Of a stretch of 64,000 nt of DNA, positions 42,901 to 51,837 are shown one piece after another. Location: assembly GCF_013410955.1 (NCBI RefSeq), contig NZ_JACCCG010000005.1:62001-126000 (forward strand), read 5' to 3'. Below the pieces are notes generated by a model that was given only the letters and a program-made list of their open reading frames with translations, was not told where the DNA came from and searched no databases. Both the position numbers and the translations under genes were made by a program. Numbering within the stretch: position 1 is the stretch's first letter; every line of letters starts with the position of its first letter. The stretch comes from Microbacterium sp. AK009 (lineage in GTDB: Bacteria; Actinomycetota; Actinomycetes; Actinomycetales; Microbacteriaceae).

Positions 42901-42906
42901 AGCCTA
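42901..42906 (-). promoter_or_regulatory. -10 element for leaderless pncA
   Basis: TAGGCT (minus strand), 6 bases before the ATG. Confidence 0.55.
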
Positions 42907-42944
42907 CGACCGCGCGTGATGACCCGGGCACGGTGACACCTGCA

Positions 42945-43355
42945 TCATCCGGCCGTGAACAGCAGGATCCAGGAGACCACGAGGGAGAGGAAACCCAGCC
43001 CGGTCAGGCCCACCCCGAACCAGGCGACGAAGCGCACCACCGGCCACCCCCGAGTCAGCCGCATCCGTCCGGAATAGCCACGCCGGGCGAACGCCGAGGC
43101 GGAGTCCTGCCCCTCGAGCGCCGTGAGCTGCTCGGGGGTGAGATGCGCCTGGCCGATCTCTCCGTCCGATCCGAACCACCGGGCGATCCGGCCGCCCTCC
43201 TCGTCGTCGTCGATCATGACGGTGACCGGCTCCCACGTGCCGTCGGCGAGGGCGAGGATCACCCCGACCAGCAGCACGACGCCGCCGAGACCGAGTCCCA
43301 CCCAGCTGAAGATCTCCAGCACCGCGTTCACCGCGGTGTCGGCAGAGGTGGTCAC
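42945..43355 (-). CDS. Two-helix membrane protein of unknown function
   Basis: 136 residues from GTG 43355. N-terminal membrane helix (IFSWVGLGLGGVVLLVGVILAL), an extracytoplasmic or cytoplasmic acidic loop of about 60 residues (VTVMIDDDEEGGRIARWFGSDGEIGQAHLT), and a second helix pair (FVAWFGVGLTGLGFLSLVVSWILLF). TAAACT lies 6 bases upstream of the GTG, so leaderless. I do not recognise the family; the charged loop between membrane segments suggests a small regulatory or structural protein. Confidence 0.75.
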   Translation of the reverse strand: MTTSADTAVNAVLEIFSWVGLGLGGVVLLVGVILALADGTWEPVTVMIDDDEEGGRIARWFGSDGEIGQAHLTPEQLTALEGQDSASAFARRGYSGRMRLTRGWPVVRFVAWFGVGLTGLGFLSLVVSWILLFTAG

Positions 43356-43361
43356 ACCGTG

Positions 43362-43367
43362 AGTTTA
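43362..43367 (-). promoter_or_regulatory. -10 element for the small membrane protein
   Basis: TAAACT (minus strand), 6 bases before the GTG. Confidence 0.5.
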
Positions 43368-43417
43368 TTCGGCGCGCCGGGCCTGACGAACCGGAGCGGA
43401 CCCGATGGGGATCGTGG

Positions 43418-43490
43418 AGCCACCTAAGGGAATCGAACCCTTGACCTATTCATTACGAGTGAATCGCTCTGCCGACTGAGCTAAGGTGGC
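43418..43490 (-). tRNA. tRNA-Thr (anticodon CGT)
   Basis: Read on the minus strand: acceptor GCCACCT/AGGTGGC, anticodon stem ATTCA/TGAAT with loop CTCGTAA (anticodon CGT at 43455-43457), and T arm AAGGG-TTCGATT-CCCTT. The discriminator is T. TAAGAT, about 28 bases upstream, may be its -10. Confidence 0.95.
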
Positions 43491-43561
43491 GCGCGTCGCT
43501 CGCGCGATGCACGATCACCGATCTTACAGCCTCGCCGGTCACGGAGCGAACCGTGCCGCGG

Positions 43562-45121
43562 CTACTCGCAGCGCAGCCCGTCCTCGGGAATCACACCGTC
43601 GACGAGGTACGACTCCACGGCGGAGTCGACGCACGCGTTGCCCTTGTTGTACCCGGTGTGTCCCTCCCCGACGCGCGTCACGAGAACCCCGGACGCCAGC
43701 TGATCGGCCAGTGCCACAGACCACTCGTACGGGGTTGCCGGATCATTGGTCGTGCCGACCACGACGATGGGGGCAGCGCCCTCGGCAGTGATCGCCTCAC
43801 GCACACCCGTCGGCGGGTAGGGCCACACCTCGCACGGGTCGGGCCCCGCCCAGTAGGGCGCGATCGTCGGGGCCTCGGCCTCGAGTTGGGCCTGAGCCGC
43901 CTCCTCGTCCGCTTCGAAGGTCTCGTCGGCGGGGTAGTCCATGCAGTTGTACGCCCGGAACGCCTCGGTGGAGTTGTCGAGGTACTGGCCCTCCTGGCGG
44001 TTGTAGTAGAAGTCGGCGAGCACGAACGCGAATTCCGGGTCGCCCTGCAGCACGTCGCTGAGGGCATTGGTGAGGAACGTCCAGTTGTCGCGGGAGTACA
44101 GCGCCGCCACGATGGTCGTGGTGAGCGCATCGGCGTTGAGCTCACGCCCGTCGGCGGCGATGAGAGGGGACGCGTCAGCGCTGGCCAGGAGTGCGCCGAG
44201 GTCGGCCATCGCCTCGTCCACCGACCCCCGGAACGGACAGTCGTCACTGGTCAGACAGTCGGTCATGTAGGCGCGCAGCGCCGATTCGAAGCCGATCGCC
44301 TGCGTGGTGCTGACATCGAAGCCCGATGCCGCGGGGTCGATCGCCCCGTCGAGCACCAAGCGGCCCACCCGCTCGGGGTAGAGCTTGGCATAGGTGGCGC
44401 CCAGGAAGGTGCCGTAGGAGTACCCGAGGTAGTTCAGCTGCTCATCGCCGAGCACGGCACGCAGAAGGTCCATATCGCGGGCCGCGTTCTCGGTGGTGAT
44501 GTGCGGAAGGATGCCGCCGCTGTTCGCCTCGCAGGCCTGCGCGAACCCCTCGTGACGGTCGAGCGCCTCCTGGGTCCATGCGTCGCTGCCGCGCGGCGCG
44601 GAGACGTCGGGGAAGAGGTAGGCATCCATCTGCGCGGCGTCGTAGCACCGCACGGCGGTGGACTCCCCCACCCCGCGCGGGTCGAATCCGATGACATCGA
44701 AGCGCTGCTGGAGCGGCTGCCCGACCGCGAAAGCCAGGGAGTCGCGGATGAGCGAGACGCCGCTCGCACCCGGCCCGCCGGGGTTGGTCAGCAGCGAGCC
44801 GATCGCCTCGCCGCCGGTCGCCCGGTGGCGGACGACGGAGAGCTGGATGTCGCCGACCGACGGGTCGCTCCAGTCCAGGGGCGCCCGCACCGTGGTGCAT
44901 TCGAAGCCGTCGCCGCAGTCACCCCACAGCAGCGTCTGCTCGTAGAACGGCAGGAGCTCCTCATCGACCCCGTCCGTATCGGGTGTGGGGCTCGCCGTGG
45001 AGGCGGGCCGGGTCTCGGGGATCAGAGAGTACACGCACCCTGACAGCACCAGCGTCACGGCGACGACGGTGGCGAGCGCTGCGGCGACGCGGCCGCGGAG
45101 GCGAGGGGCTGGGCGGGTCAC
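43562..45121 (-). CDS. Secreted alpha/beta hydrolase (TAP-like tripeptidyl aminopeptidase)
   Basis: 519 residues from the GTG overlapping the holB stop. Lipoprotein signal (RVAAALATVVAVTLVLSGC; lipobox LSGC). Nucleophile elbow GYSYGTFLG; oxyanion region TNPGGPGASGVSL; the catalytic Asp is probably in TTNDPATPYEW and the His in GEGHTGYN of the TAP C-terminal cap. Several Cys suggest disulfides, typical of the extracellular TAP family (SlpD/E). It removes peptides from proteins outside the cell. The longer frame to 45250 lies inside holB. Confidence 0.9.
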   Translation of the reverse strand: MTRPAPRLRGRVAAALATVVAVTLVLSGCVYSLIPETRPASTASPTPDTDGVDEELLPFYEQTLLWGDCGDGFECTTVRAPLDWSDPSVGDIQLSVVRHRATGGEAIGSLLTNPGGPGASGVSLIRDSLAFAVGQPLQQRFDVIGFDPRGVGESTAVRCYDAAQMDAYLFPDVSAPRGSDAWTQEALDRHEGFAQACEANSGGILPHITTENAARDMDLLRAVLGDEQLNYLGYSYGTFLGATYAKLYPERVGRLVLDGAIDPAASGFDVSTTQAIGFESALRAYMTDCLTSDDCPFRGSVDEAMADLGALLASADASPLIAADGRELNADALTTTIVAALYSRDNWTFLTNALSDVLQGDPEFAFVLADFYYNRQEGQYLDNSTEAFRAYNCMDYPADETFEADEEAAQAQLEAEAPTIAPYWAGPDPCEVWPYPPTGVREAITAEGAAPIVVVGTTNDPATPYEWSVALADQLASGVLVTRVGEGHTGYNKGNACVDSAVESYLVDGVIPEDGLRCE

Positions 45122-46284
45122 GGGGTCCTTCCGGTGGCGACGGTGATCAACATGCTCTCGATGGCCAGGGTCGGGGCGACGTTCTGCTCGAGATTGCGCC
45201 GGGTCTCGGAAATCTGATCGAGCACGACGAGGGTACGCGACGGCTGCCACTGGTCGGCCAGAGCGCGGATGTCGTCAGAGAATTCGCGATTGATCATGTC
45301 GTCCTCCCGGCCGAACTGCCGCATGAGGACGTCGCGGAACAGCGACTGGAGATCGGTGAGGACACGATCGATCCCGTCTCGCAGGCTCCTGGTCGCCCGA
45401 CGCTTCTGGTCGTCCTCCAGCGCGGACAGCTGGCTGCGGACGGCGGGTGGCACGGGCGCACCCTCGGCGATGCCGAGGGTGCGCCGCAGCTGCAGTCGCT
45501 CGGCCTCGTCGCGCTCGGCGCTGAGCGCCTTGGCATCGTCGGTCGCCGCCGCGACGATACGCGCGGCCACCTCGACGGCTCCCCCGACGCCGCGGACGGA
45601 GAGGACGCCGGCGAGGGTCTCGGCGCGCCGCCGGCGCGCGGCGTCGTCGCTTGCCAGACGCTGGGCCATGCCGATGTGCCGCTGAGCGTGCCGGGCCGAC
45701 TGTTCGGCGATCTCCGGCGTCGCCCCGGTGCGGGCCGCGATGAGAGCGGCGACATCGGCGACGTCGGGCTCGCGGAGTCGCACGGTGCGCACCCGCGACC
45801 GGATGGTGGGCAGCAGGTCGGCGTCGCTCGGGGCGCACAGCACCCACACCGTACGCTCGGGCGGCTCCTCCAGTGCCTTCAGCAGGACGTTGGAGGTGCG
45901 CTCCGCCATCCGGTCGGCGTCTTCTACGACGATGACCCGGTACCGCCCGATCGAGGGCGCGAAGTAGGCTCGCTCGACCAGCCGCCGGGCCTCGTCGATG
46001 CGGATGATGACCTGCTCGGTGCGCAGCGCCGTCAGGTCGGGATGGGTGCCGGCGAGCACTTGGGAGACGGCGGCGTCATCGCCGGGCTCGGCGATCAGCG
46101 CGGCGGCGAACGCGTACGCCAGGGTCGACCGCCCCGATCCGGGCGGCCCGATGAGCAGCCATGCGTGGGTCATCGAAGCGGGGTCCGACGCGGCGGCCTG
46201 GAGCGCCGCCACGGCGTCCGGCTGCCCCCACACGCCGCGCCACGGATCGGTCGCGGTGCCGATCGCGGTCGCGCTGGCCTCCAT
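45118..46284 (-). CDS. holB: DNA polymerase III subunit delta'
   Basis: 388 residues from ATG 46284, 7 bases after TAGGCT; a GTG-type frame to 46335 is upstream of that promoter. Clamp-loader AAA+ part with GPPGSGRSTLAYAFA (P-loop) and VVEDADRMAERTSNVLLKALEEPP; the sensor region includes RSRVRTVRLREP. No zinc Cys cluster, unlike the E. coli protein. The second, helical half is long and Arg-rich. It loads the beta clamp. Lies between tmk and the secreted hydrolase with overlap on one side. Confidence 0.9.
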   Translation of the reverse strand: MEASATAIGTATDPWRGVWGQPDAVAALQAAASDPASMTHAWLLIGPPGSGRSTLAYAFAAALIAEPGDDAAVSQVLAGTHPDLTALRTEQVIIRIDEARRLVERAYFAPSIGRYRVIVVEDADRMAERTSNVLLKALEEPPERTVWVLCAPSDADLLPTIRSRVRTVRLREPDVADVAALIAARTGATPEIAEQSARHAQRHIGMAQRLASDDAARRRRAETLAGVLSVRGVGGAVEVAARIVAAATDDAKALSAERDEAERLQLRRTLGIAEGAPVPPAVRSQLSALEDDQKRRATRSLRDGIDRVLTDLQSLFRDVLMRQFGREDDMINREFSDDIRALADQWQPSRTLVVLDQISETRRNLEQNVAPTLAIESMLITVATGRTP

Positions 46285-46291
46285 GGGGTTC

Positions 46292-46297
46292 AGCCTA
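46292..46297 (-). promoter_or_regulatory. -10 element for leaderless holB
   Basis: TAGGCT (minus strand), 7 bases before the ATG at 46284. Confidence 0.55.
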
Positions 46298-46331
46298 ATC
46301 TTCGCGCCCGACACCCCGGCTGGGGGGTTGC

Positions 46332-47114
46332 TCACGATGTGCGGGCATCCAGCAGCGCGGCGACGCGCGTGCGCACCGCGGCCGCGATCTCCTCCGCCGG
46401 CGCGGTGGCGTCGAGCACGAGGAAGCGTTCGGGCTCGGCGGCGGCGAGCGAGAGGAACTCGCCCCGCACCCGCGCGTGGAAGTCGTCCTGCTCGGCTTCG
46501 AGCCGGTCGAACGGCTTGTCGTCGGCATCGCGTCGCGCGCGCGCCGCCGCGGGGTCGAGGTCGAGCAGCACCGTGAGATCGGGCAGCAGGCCTTCGGTGG
46601 CCCAGAGCGACAGATCGCGCACTTCGCCGGGACCGAGGACCCGGCCCGCGCCCTGATACGCGACGGACGAGTCGAGGTAGCGGTCCTGGATCACGACGTC
46701 GCCGCGGTGAAGCGCCGGACGCACCACCGTCGCGACGTGATGGGCGCGGTCGGCGGCGTACAGCAGAGCCTCGGCCCGCGCGGAGACGTCACCGCGGTGG
46801 TGGAGCACGATGTCGCGGATGAGCACCCCGACGTCCGTACCGCCCGGTTCCCGGGTGCGGACCACCCGCCGACCCTGCCCCGTCGCCCACTCCTCGAGCA
46901 GCGCGGCCTGCGTGGTCTTCCCCGCACCATCGCCACCCTCGAGAGTGACGAACAGTCCGGGCGCCACGGCGAGTCCCGACACCACGGGCAGTTCGGGAAC
47001 CACGGGCAGTTCGGGAACCACGGGCAGTTCGGGAACCACGGGCAGTTCGGGAACCACCGGGCGTCCGGATGCCGCGGGCTCGCCCTCCGACGCCGCGGCG
47101 GCGCCGGAACTCAC
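46332..47114 (-). CDS. tmk: Thymidylate kinase with repeat-extended N-terminus
   Basis: 260 residues from the GTG overlapping the topA stop. The kinase starts near residue 55: P-loop EGGDGAGKTTQ, DR motif QDRYLDSSVAYQGAGR, and the Arg-containing LID region. It phosphorylates dTMP to dTDP. The first 50 or so residues, absent from typical TMK, are four VVPELP-like repeats encoded by an 18-bp tandem array at 46983-47054. A start after the array (GTG in VAPGLFVT) is possible, but the GTGA overlap with topA is the pattern seen across the window, so the extension is probably translated. Confidence 0.85.
   Translation of the reverse strand: MSSGAAAASEGEPAASGRPVVPELPVVPELPVVPELPVVPELPVVSGLAVAPGLFVTLEGGDGAGKTTQAALLEEWATGQGRRVVRTREPGGTDVGVLIRDIVLHHRGDVSARAEALLYAADRAHHVATVVRPALHRGDVVIQDRYLDSSVAYQGAGRVLGPGEVRDLSLWATEGLLPDLTVLLDLDPAAARARRDADDKPFDRLEAEQDDFHARVRGEFLSLAAAEPERFLVLDATAPAEEIAAAVRTRVAALLDARTS
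46983..47054. repeat. In-frame 18-bp tandem repeats in tmk
   Basis: Four perfect copies of CACGGGCAGTTCGGGAAC (plus strand) encode repeated VVPELP in the tmk frame. The copy number could change without frameshift. Confidence 0.9.
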
Positions 47115-49855
47115 TTCTTCTTCGCCGCGGGCTTGCGGGTGGTGGTGGTCCGACGCGTCGTGCGCTTGGGAGCCGGACCCTTGGCCCGCTTGTCGGCGAT
47201 CAGCTGCACGGCGCGCTCGTAGGTGACATCCATCGCGTTCTCGCCCCGCGGGATGGTCGCGTTCGTCTCGCCGTCGGTGACGTACGGGCCGAAGCGGCCG
47301 TCGCGCAGCTTGATGGGCTTGCCGCTCACGGGGTCGTTGTCGAACTCCTTCAGGGCACTCGACGCCTTCCGGGCGCCGTACTTCGGCTGCGCGTACAGCG
47401 CCAGTGCCTGTTCGAGCGTCACGTCGAAGATCTGCTGCTCCGACTCCAGCGAACGCGAGTCGGTGCCCTTCTTCAGGTAGGGACCGAACCGGCCGTTCTG
47501 TGCGGTGATCGGCTCGCCCGACTCGGGATCCTCCCCGACCACGCGCGGCAGGTCGAGAAGGCGCAGCGCGGTCTCGAGGTCGATCGTGTCGGGGGTCATC
47601 GACGCGAAGAGCGACGCGGTGCGGGGCTTGGGCGCCGCCTTCGCGGCATCCTTCTTCCCCTTCTTCGGAGCCTCCTCGATCACCTCGCCCGTGGCCTCGT
47701 CGACCTCGGCAGGCTCTTCGGGGTCGGCCTCCTCGATGTAGGGGCCGAAGCGGCCGTCCTTGACGACGACCAGCTTCCCGTTCGCCGGGTTGGTGCCGAG
47801 CACCCGGTTGCCCGCGACCGGCGCGTCGCGCAGCTCCTGCACCTTCTCGGGCGTGAGCTCGTCGGGCGCGAGGTCATCGGGGATGTTCACCCGGCGGGGC
47901 TCTGCCTCGGGCTGCTCGGGATCGGTGATCTCGAGGTAGGGCCCGAACTTGCCGAATCGGAGGGTGGCGGTGTCGGTGATGCGGGTGGAGTTCAGCTCGC
48001 GGGCGTCGATCTCGCCGAGGTTCTCGACGATGTTGCGCAGACCCGGGTGCTCCTCGTTGCCGAAGTAGAAGGCCCGGAGCCAATCGGTGCGGCGCTGCTC
48101 GCCCCGTGCGATGCGGTCGAGGTCGTCCTCGAGCGCGGCGGTGAAGTCGTAGTCGACCAGGTCCGCGAAGTGCTGTTCGAGCAGTCGGACCACGCTGAAG
48201 GCGAGCCAGCTGGGAACAAGGGCCTGCCCGCGCTTGCGCACGTAGCCGCGGTCGAGGATGACGTCGATGATGCTCGCGAACGTGGAGGGGCGTCCGATCC
48301 CCTTCTCCTCCAGCGCCTTGACGAGGCTCGCCTCGGTGTAGCGGGGCTTGGGCGAGGTCGCGTGGCCCTTGGCTTCGATGTCGCGCAGGCGCACCAGGTC
48401 GCCGACGCTCAGGACGGGGAGGGACTGGTCGTCGCTGCGGTGGGCGTCGCCCCGCTTCTCGTCGGTCCCCTCCTCGTATGCCTCGAGGAACCCCTTGAAC
48501 GTGTACACGGTGCCCGATGCGGTGAACTCGGCGCGCTGGGCGGTGCCGTCGACGGAGACGTCGGCGGTGATGGTGACCGTGGTGGTCTCGTACTTGGCGT
48601 CGGACATCTGGCTGGCGATCGTGCGCTTCCAGATGAGGTCGTACATCCGCAGCTCATCGCGGTCGAGCTGATCCTTCACCGAGGACGGGGTGCGGAAGTC
48701 CTCTCCCGACGGGCGGATCGCCTCGTGCGCCTCCTGCGCGTTCTTGCTGTTGTTGCGGTACGCCCGGGGATTGGCGGGAACGGCCTTGTCGCCGTAGAGA
48801 TTCACCGCCTGCGCACGCGCCGCCGTGACCGCCTGGGTCGACAGCGCGGTGGAGTCGGTGCGCATATAGGTGATGTAGCCCTTCTCGTACAGACGCTGCG
48901 CCACGCCCATGGCGTGCTTGGCGCTCATCGAGAGCTTGCGGCCCGCCTCCTGCTGGAGGGTCGAGGTGGTGAAGGGGGGCTTGGGGCTGCGGGTTCCAGG
49001 CTTCGATTCCAGACCCGTGACGGATGCTTCGCCGGCGGCCTCCAGCGCGGCGGCCAGCGCCCGCGCCCGGACCTCGTCGAGGACGACGACCGCCTTCTTC
49101 AGAGTCCCGGTGTCGTCGAAGTCGGTGCCGCGGGCGAGGGATGCGCCGTCGAGGCGGGCGAGTCGCGCCGTGAACGGCTGCGCGCCGTCGGCGAGGGAAC
49201 CCTTGACCACGCCGGTCTCGACGTCCCAGTAGCTGGCCGTGACGAACGCCATCCGCTCGCGTTCGCGGTCGACGACCATGCGGGTCGCCGCCGACTGCAC
49301 CCGGCCGGCGCTCAGCGCCGCGCCCTCGCGACCGCTGCCGACCTTGCGCCAGAGCACCGGCGACACGTCCCAGCCGTAGAGCCGGTCGAGGACCCGCCGG
49401 GTCTCCTGCGCGTCGACAAGAGCATGGTCGAGCTCGCGGGTGTTGTCGACGGCGGCGCGGATGGCGTCTTTGGTAATCTCGTGGAAGACCATGCGCTTGA
49501 CGGGCACCTTGGGCTTGAGGACCTCGAGCAGGTGCCACGCGATCGCCTCGCCCTCGCGGTCTTCATCGGTGGCGAGGAGGACTTCGTCGGCCCCCTTCAA
49601 CGCGCGTTTCAGTTCGGCGACGGTCTTGGTCTTGCGGTCGTTGACGACGTAGAGCGGATCGAAGTCGTTGTCGATGTCGATCGAGTACTTGCCGTACGCG
49701 GCCTTCTTGTCGGCCGGAATGTCCTTCTTGCTCGCCAGGTCGCGGATGTGCCCGACGGAGCTGAGCACCTCGTACCCGTCGCCGAGGTACCCCTGAATGG
49801 AGCGCATCTTCGTCGGGGACTCGACGATGACGAGCTTCTTGCCTGTGGATGCCAC
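47111..49855 (-). CDS. topA: DNA topoisomerase I
   Basis: 914 residues from GTG 49855, which follows AAAGGACCCCC. TOPRIM domain with VIVESPTK and LLATDEDREGEAIAW; the active-site Tyr is in ITYMRTDST. The C-terminal region has no zinc fingers but four actinobacterial-type domains, each opened by an RFGPY motif, and a Lys/Arg-rich tail of about 25 residues. It relaxes negatively supercoiled DNA. Followed by tmk and holB in the same direction; tmk overlaps its stop. Confidence 0.97.
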   Translation of the reverse strand: MASTGKKLVIVESPTKMRSIQGYLGDGYEVLSSVGHIRDLASKKDIPADKKAAYGKYSIDIDNDFDPLYVVNDRKTKTVAELKRALKGADEVLLATDEDREGEAIAWHLLEVLKPKVPVKRMVFHEITKDAIRAAVDNTRELDHALVDAQETRRVLDRLYGWDVSPVLWRKVGSGREGAALSAGRVQSAATRMVVDRERERMAFVTASYWDVETGVVKGSLADGAQPFTARLARLDGASLARGTDFDDTGTLKKAVVVLDEVRARALAAALEAAGEASVTGLESKPGTRSPKPPFTTSTLQQEAGRKLSMSAKHAMGVAQRLYEKGYITYMRTDSTALSTQAVTAARAQAVNLYGDKAVPANPRAYRNNSKNAQEAHEAIRPSGEDFRTPSSVKDQLDRDELRMYDLIWKRTIASQMSDAKYETTTVTITADVSVDGTAQRAEFTASGTVYTFKGFLEAYEEGTDEKRGDAHRSDDQSLPVLSVGDLVRLRDIEAKGHATSPKPRYTEASLVKALEEKGIGRPSTFASIIDVILDRGYVRKRGQALVPSWLAFSVVRLLEQHFADLVDYDFTAALEDDLDRIARGEQRRTDWLRAFYFGNEEHPGLRNIVENLGEIDARELNSTRITDTATLRFGKFGPYLEITDPEQPEAEPRRVNIPDDLAPDELTPEKVQELRDAPVAGNRVLGTNPANGKLVVVKDGRFGPYIEEADPEEPAEVDEATGEVIEEAPKKGKKDAAKAAPKPRTASLFASMTPDTIDLETALRLLDLPRVVGEDPESGEPITAQNGRFGPYLKKGTDSRSLESEQQIFDVTLEQALALYAQPKYGARKASSALKEFDNDPVSGKPIKLRDGRFGPYVTDGETNATIPRGENAMDVTYERAVQLIADKRAKGPAPKRTTRRTTTTRKPAAKKK

Positions 49856-49984
49856 GGGGGTCCTTTCTTCGTTGCACACCATACACACCGCCACGGGGGG
49901 TGATCGCTGGGAGCGGGCACGGCATTCCCGGGAGCGTCACGGGAAAGCGGGCGGCCGGACGGCGCGCACGGGCGGGCCCGCCGC

Positions 49985-50302
49985 TCAGGGCGGCGGTCCC
50001 GCGCGCGCCGACGCCGACACTCCGAGCCCGGCGAAGCGACCCTCCACCGTGACGGTCGCGATGAGGCCGTCGAGCTCGCAGCGGCTCAGCTCGGCGCCGA
50101 TCGTGGCCGCGAGCTGCCCAGCGCGGTCGCAGGGCGCCCCGGTGAGGGCGCCCGAGGCGGCATCGGCGGCGGCGAGCGCGGCCGCGTCGGCGACTCCCGC
50201 CACCCGCTGCGCCTGGACGGCTGCGCCTCCGACGGCGAGGAGGCCCACCGCGAGAACGGCCGTCACACCGACGACGCCGACGGTGAGCGACGTGCCCGCC
50301 AC
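49985..50302 (-). CDS. TadE/TadG-like helicase-neighbourhood pilus protein
   Basis: 105 residues from GTG 50302. N-terminal hydrophobic segment (VGVVGVTAVLAVGLLAVGGAAV), then the small-residue-rich QAQRVAGVADAAALAAADAASGAL that marks Tad pilus-type minor proteins, and a short Cys-containing region (APCDRAG; SRCELDG). The order and type fit the Rv3651-like secretion or helicase-neighbourhood TadE family. It follows the TadE gene 4 bases later. Its function would be in Flp/Tad pilus assembly or secretion. Confidence 0.8.
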   Translation of the reverse strand: MAGTSLTVGVVGVTAVLAVGLLAVGGAAVQAQRVAGVADAAALAAADAASGALTGAPCDRAGQLAATIGAELSRCELDGLIATVTVEGRFAGLGVSASARAGPPP

Positions 50303-50306
50303 CGGC

Positions 50307-50648
50307 TCACCAGCCTCCGGCGAGGCCGCAGCTGCGGGCCGACAGGGTGAGGGGTACCGCGGGATGCGCGGCCGCGGTAGCCGACACGCAGACGAGGTCT
50401 CCCTCGCGCGACACGGTGCTCCGGGCCCCGTCGACCGCCGCGGTGACGGCGCCTTCGACACGGCCGGTGGGCTCACCGCGCGCCGCCAGTCGCGCGGCAT
50501 CAGCGGCGGCGTCCTGCAGCCGCACCTGCTGCGCCGAGGCGGTCAGCGCGGCGACCGAGAAGAGGACCACGACGATGACGGCGGGGAGGGCCACCGCGAA
50601 CTCGGCGGCCACCGACCCACGGTCACCGCCGAGTCCACGGATGCTCAT
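50307..50648 (-). CDS. TadE-like pilus assembly protein
   Basis: 113 residues. Opens with GDRGSVAAEFAVALPAVIVVVLF, the TadE pseudopilin-like helix with Glu at position 5 of the helix, followed by SAQQVRLQDAAADAARLAA. A minor pseudopilin of the Tad/Flp system, probably at the pilus base or tip. Starts with ATGA overlap on the DUF4244 gene. Confidence 0.88.
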   Translation of the reverse strand: MSIRGLGGDRGSVAAEFAVALPAVIVVVLFSVAALTASAQQVRLQDAAADAARLAARGEPTGRVEGAVTAAVDGARSTVSREGDLVCVSATAAAHPAVPLTLSARSCGLAGGW

Positions 50649-50863
50649 GCGACCGTCAGGGCGCGGCGGACGAGCTCGGTGAGGATGCCCCGCACCTCGT
50701 CGCTGCGCATGATGAGGACGAGAAGTCCGGCGAAGGCCACCGCGGCCATGGTCGCGATGGCGTACTCGGCAGTGGCCGCGCCGGAGTCGTCGATGAAGAG
50801 CGTCGCCGCGCGACGACGGGTGAGGCGGAGTGAGCGCGCGGTGACAGGACGGTGGAGGGTCAT
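50645..50863 (-). CDS. Flp-type small pilin-like protein (DUF4244-type)
   Basis: 72 residues. Basic leader (TARSLRLTRRRAATLFIDDSG) followed by AATAEYAIATMAAVAFAGLLVLIM, a Flp pilin-like helix with the processing-type Gly-Ala and the Glu-Tyr pair, and a short C-terminal end (LVRRALTV). It is probably the major structural subunit of the Tad-type pilus. RBS AGAAGGAACC lies before the ATG. Confidence 0.85.
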   Translation of the reverse strand: MTLHRPVTARSLRLTRRRAATLFIDDSGAATAEYAIATMAAVAFAGLLVLIMRSDEVRGILTELVRRALTVA

Positions 50864-50922
50864 GGTGGGTTCCTTCTTTCTGGGAGGGGGTGAACGGCGG
50901 GCACGATCGGATGCGGTCCGCG

Positions 50923-51837
50923 TCAGAGACGAAGGGCCGATGAGGACAGCACGCTGAGGAACATCGGTCCGACCCCGAGCAGCAGGAAGGCGGGGAGGGT
51001 GCAGACCCCGAGCGGAACGAGGAGCCGCGTGGCGAGCTTCGCCGCCCTCAGTCGCGCGTCGACGCGGGCCTGGTGGCGCGCGAGCGCGGCGGCAGCGCGC
51101 AGCAACTCGACAGCTGGAACCCCCGCTCGCCCGGAGAGCTCCAAAAGGGCGACGGTGGCAGGCGCCGGCGTCTCCCCGCACGCGGCGCCGACGAGGGTCG
51201 CCGCCCGTTCGATCGACACGCCTCCGCTGAGGGCGATGGCCAGCAGTTCGCCGTCGAGACCGGGAATCCCGCCCGGCGGCCTGGCCCGGCGGGCGAGAGA
51301 GGCGGTCCACCGACGAGCGATCAGCACCAGCACCCCACCGCCGATGAGGCACGCGATGCCCAGGGGGTGCGTCGTGAGGATGCCGATGGTGTCGAAGCCC
51401 AGGAGAAGACCGAGCACGACGCCGAGGAGAGGCAGCCAGCCGATGAGACGGGCGGTTCCCGTCGGTTCCGCCAGGGCCACCCTCACTTCGTCCGCCGCTT
51501 CCTGGGCGTCGCGGAGGGCTACGGCGAGGCCCCGCAGACTCGGCGCGAGCGGTGCGCCGACGACCGTGGCCACTTCCCACGCCGCCGCGACATCACGCCA
51601 CGCGCCCGCCTCGGTCTGGGTCTGGCTGATCGCCGCCGCGAGGGCGGTCCCGTCACGCCGCCGGTCGCGGATACTCCGGGCAGCGGCGTCACCGGTCTCT
51701 GCGAGGTGCTCCCAGGCGCGATCAGGGGTCACGCCGGCCTGGAGGAGCACCGCGAGTTTGAGGACCGTGTCAGCGACCGGCGGTGCGGGCGGTGCCGCAG
51801 GTTTCCTGCCCGGACGCAGCGAGAGGATCGCGCTCAT
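50923..51837 (-). CDS. Type II/IV secretion F-domain protein (TadB/TadC)
   Basis: 304 residues. Cytoplasmic helical first half (AVLLQAGVTPDRAWEHLAETG; a T2SSF repeat), then membrane helices (IGWLPLLGVVLGLLLGFD, GIACLIGGGVLVLIA) and a second helical and membrane unit (ELLAIALSGGVSIERAATLVGAA; LVPLGVCTLPAFLLLGVGPMF). It anchors the TadA ATPase to the membrane. Only one F-domain gene is present where many loci have two. ATGA overlap with the ATPase gene. Confidence 0.87.
   Translation of the reverse strand: MSAILSLRPGRKPAAPPAPPVADTVLKLAVLLQAGVTPDRAWEHLAETGDAAARSIRDRRRDGTALAAAISQTQTEAGAWRDVAAAWEVATVVGAPLAPSLRGLAVALRDAQEAADEVRVALAEPTGTARLIGWLPLLGVVLGLLLGFDTIGILTTHPLGIACLIGGGVLVLIARRWTASLARRARPPGGIPGLDGELLAIALSGGVSIERAATLVGAACGETPAPATVALLELSGRAGVPAVELLRAAAALARHQARVDARLRAAKLATRLLVPLGVCTLPAFLLLGVGPMFLSVLSSSALRL

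Noticed and set aside
47069..49903. 944-residue plus-strand frame opposite topA
   Set aside because: Antisense shadow of topA; the minus-strand product has all topoisomerase motifs.
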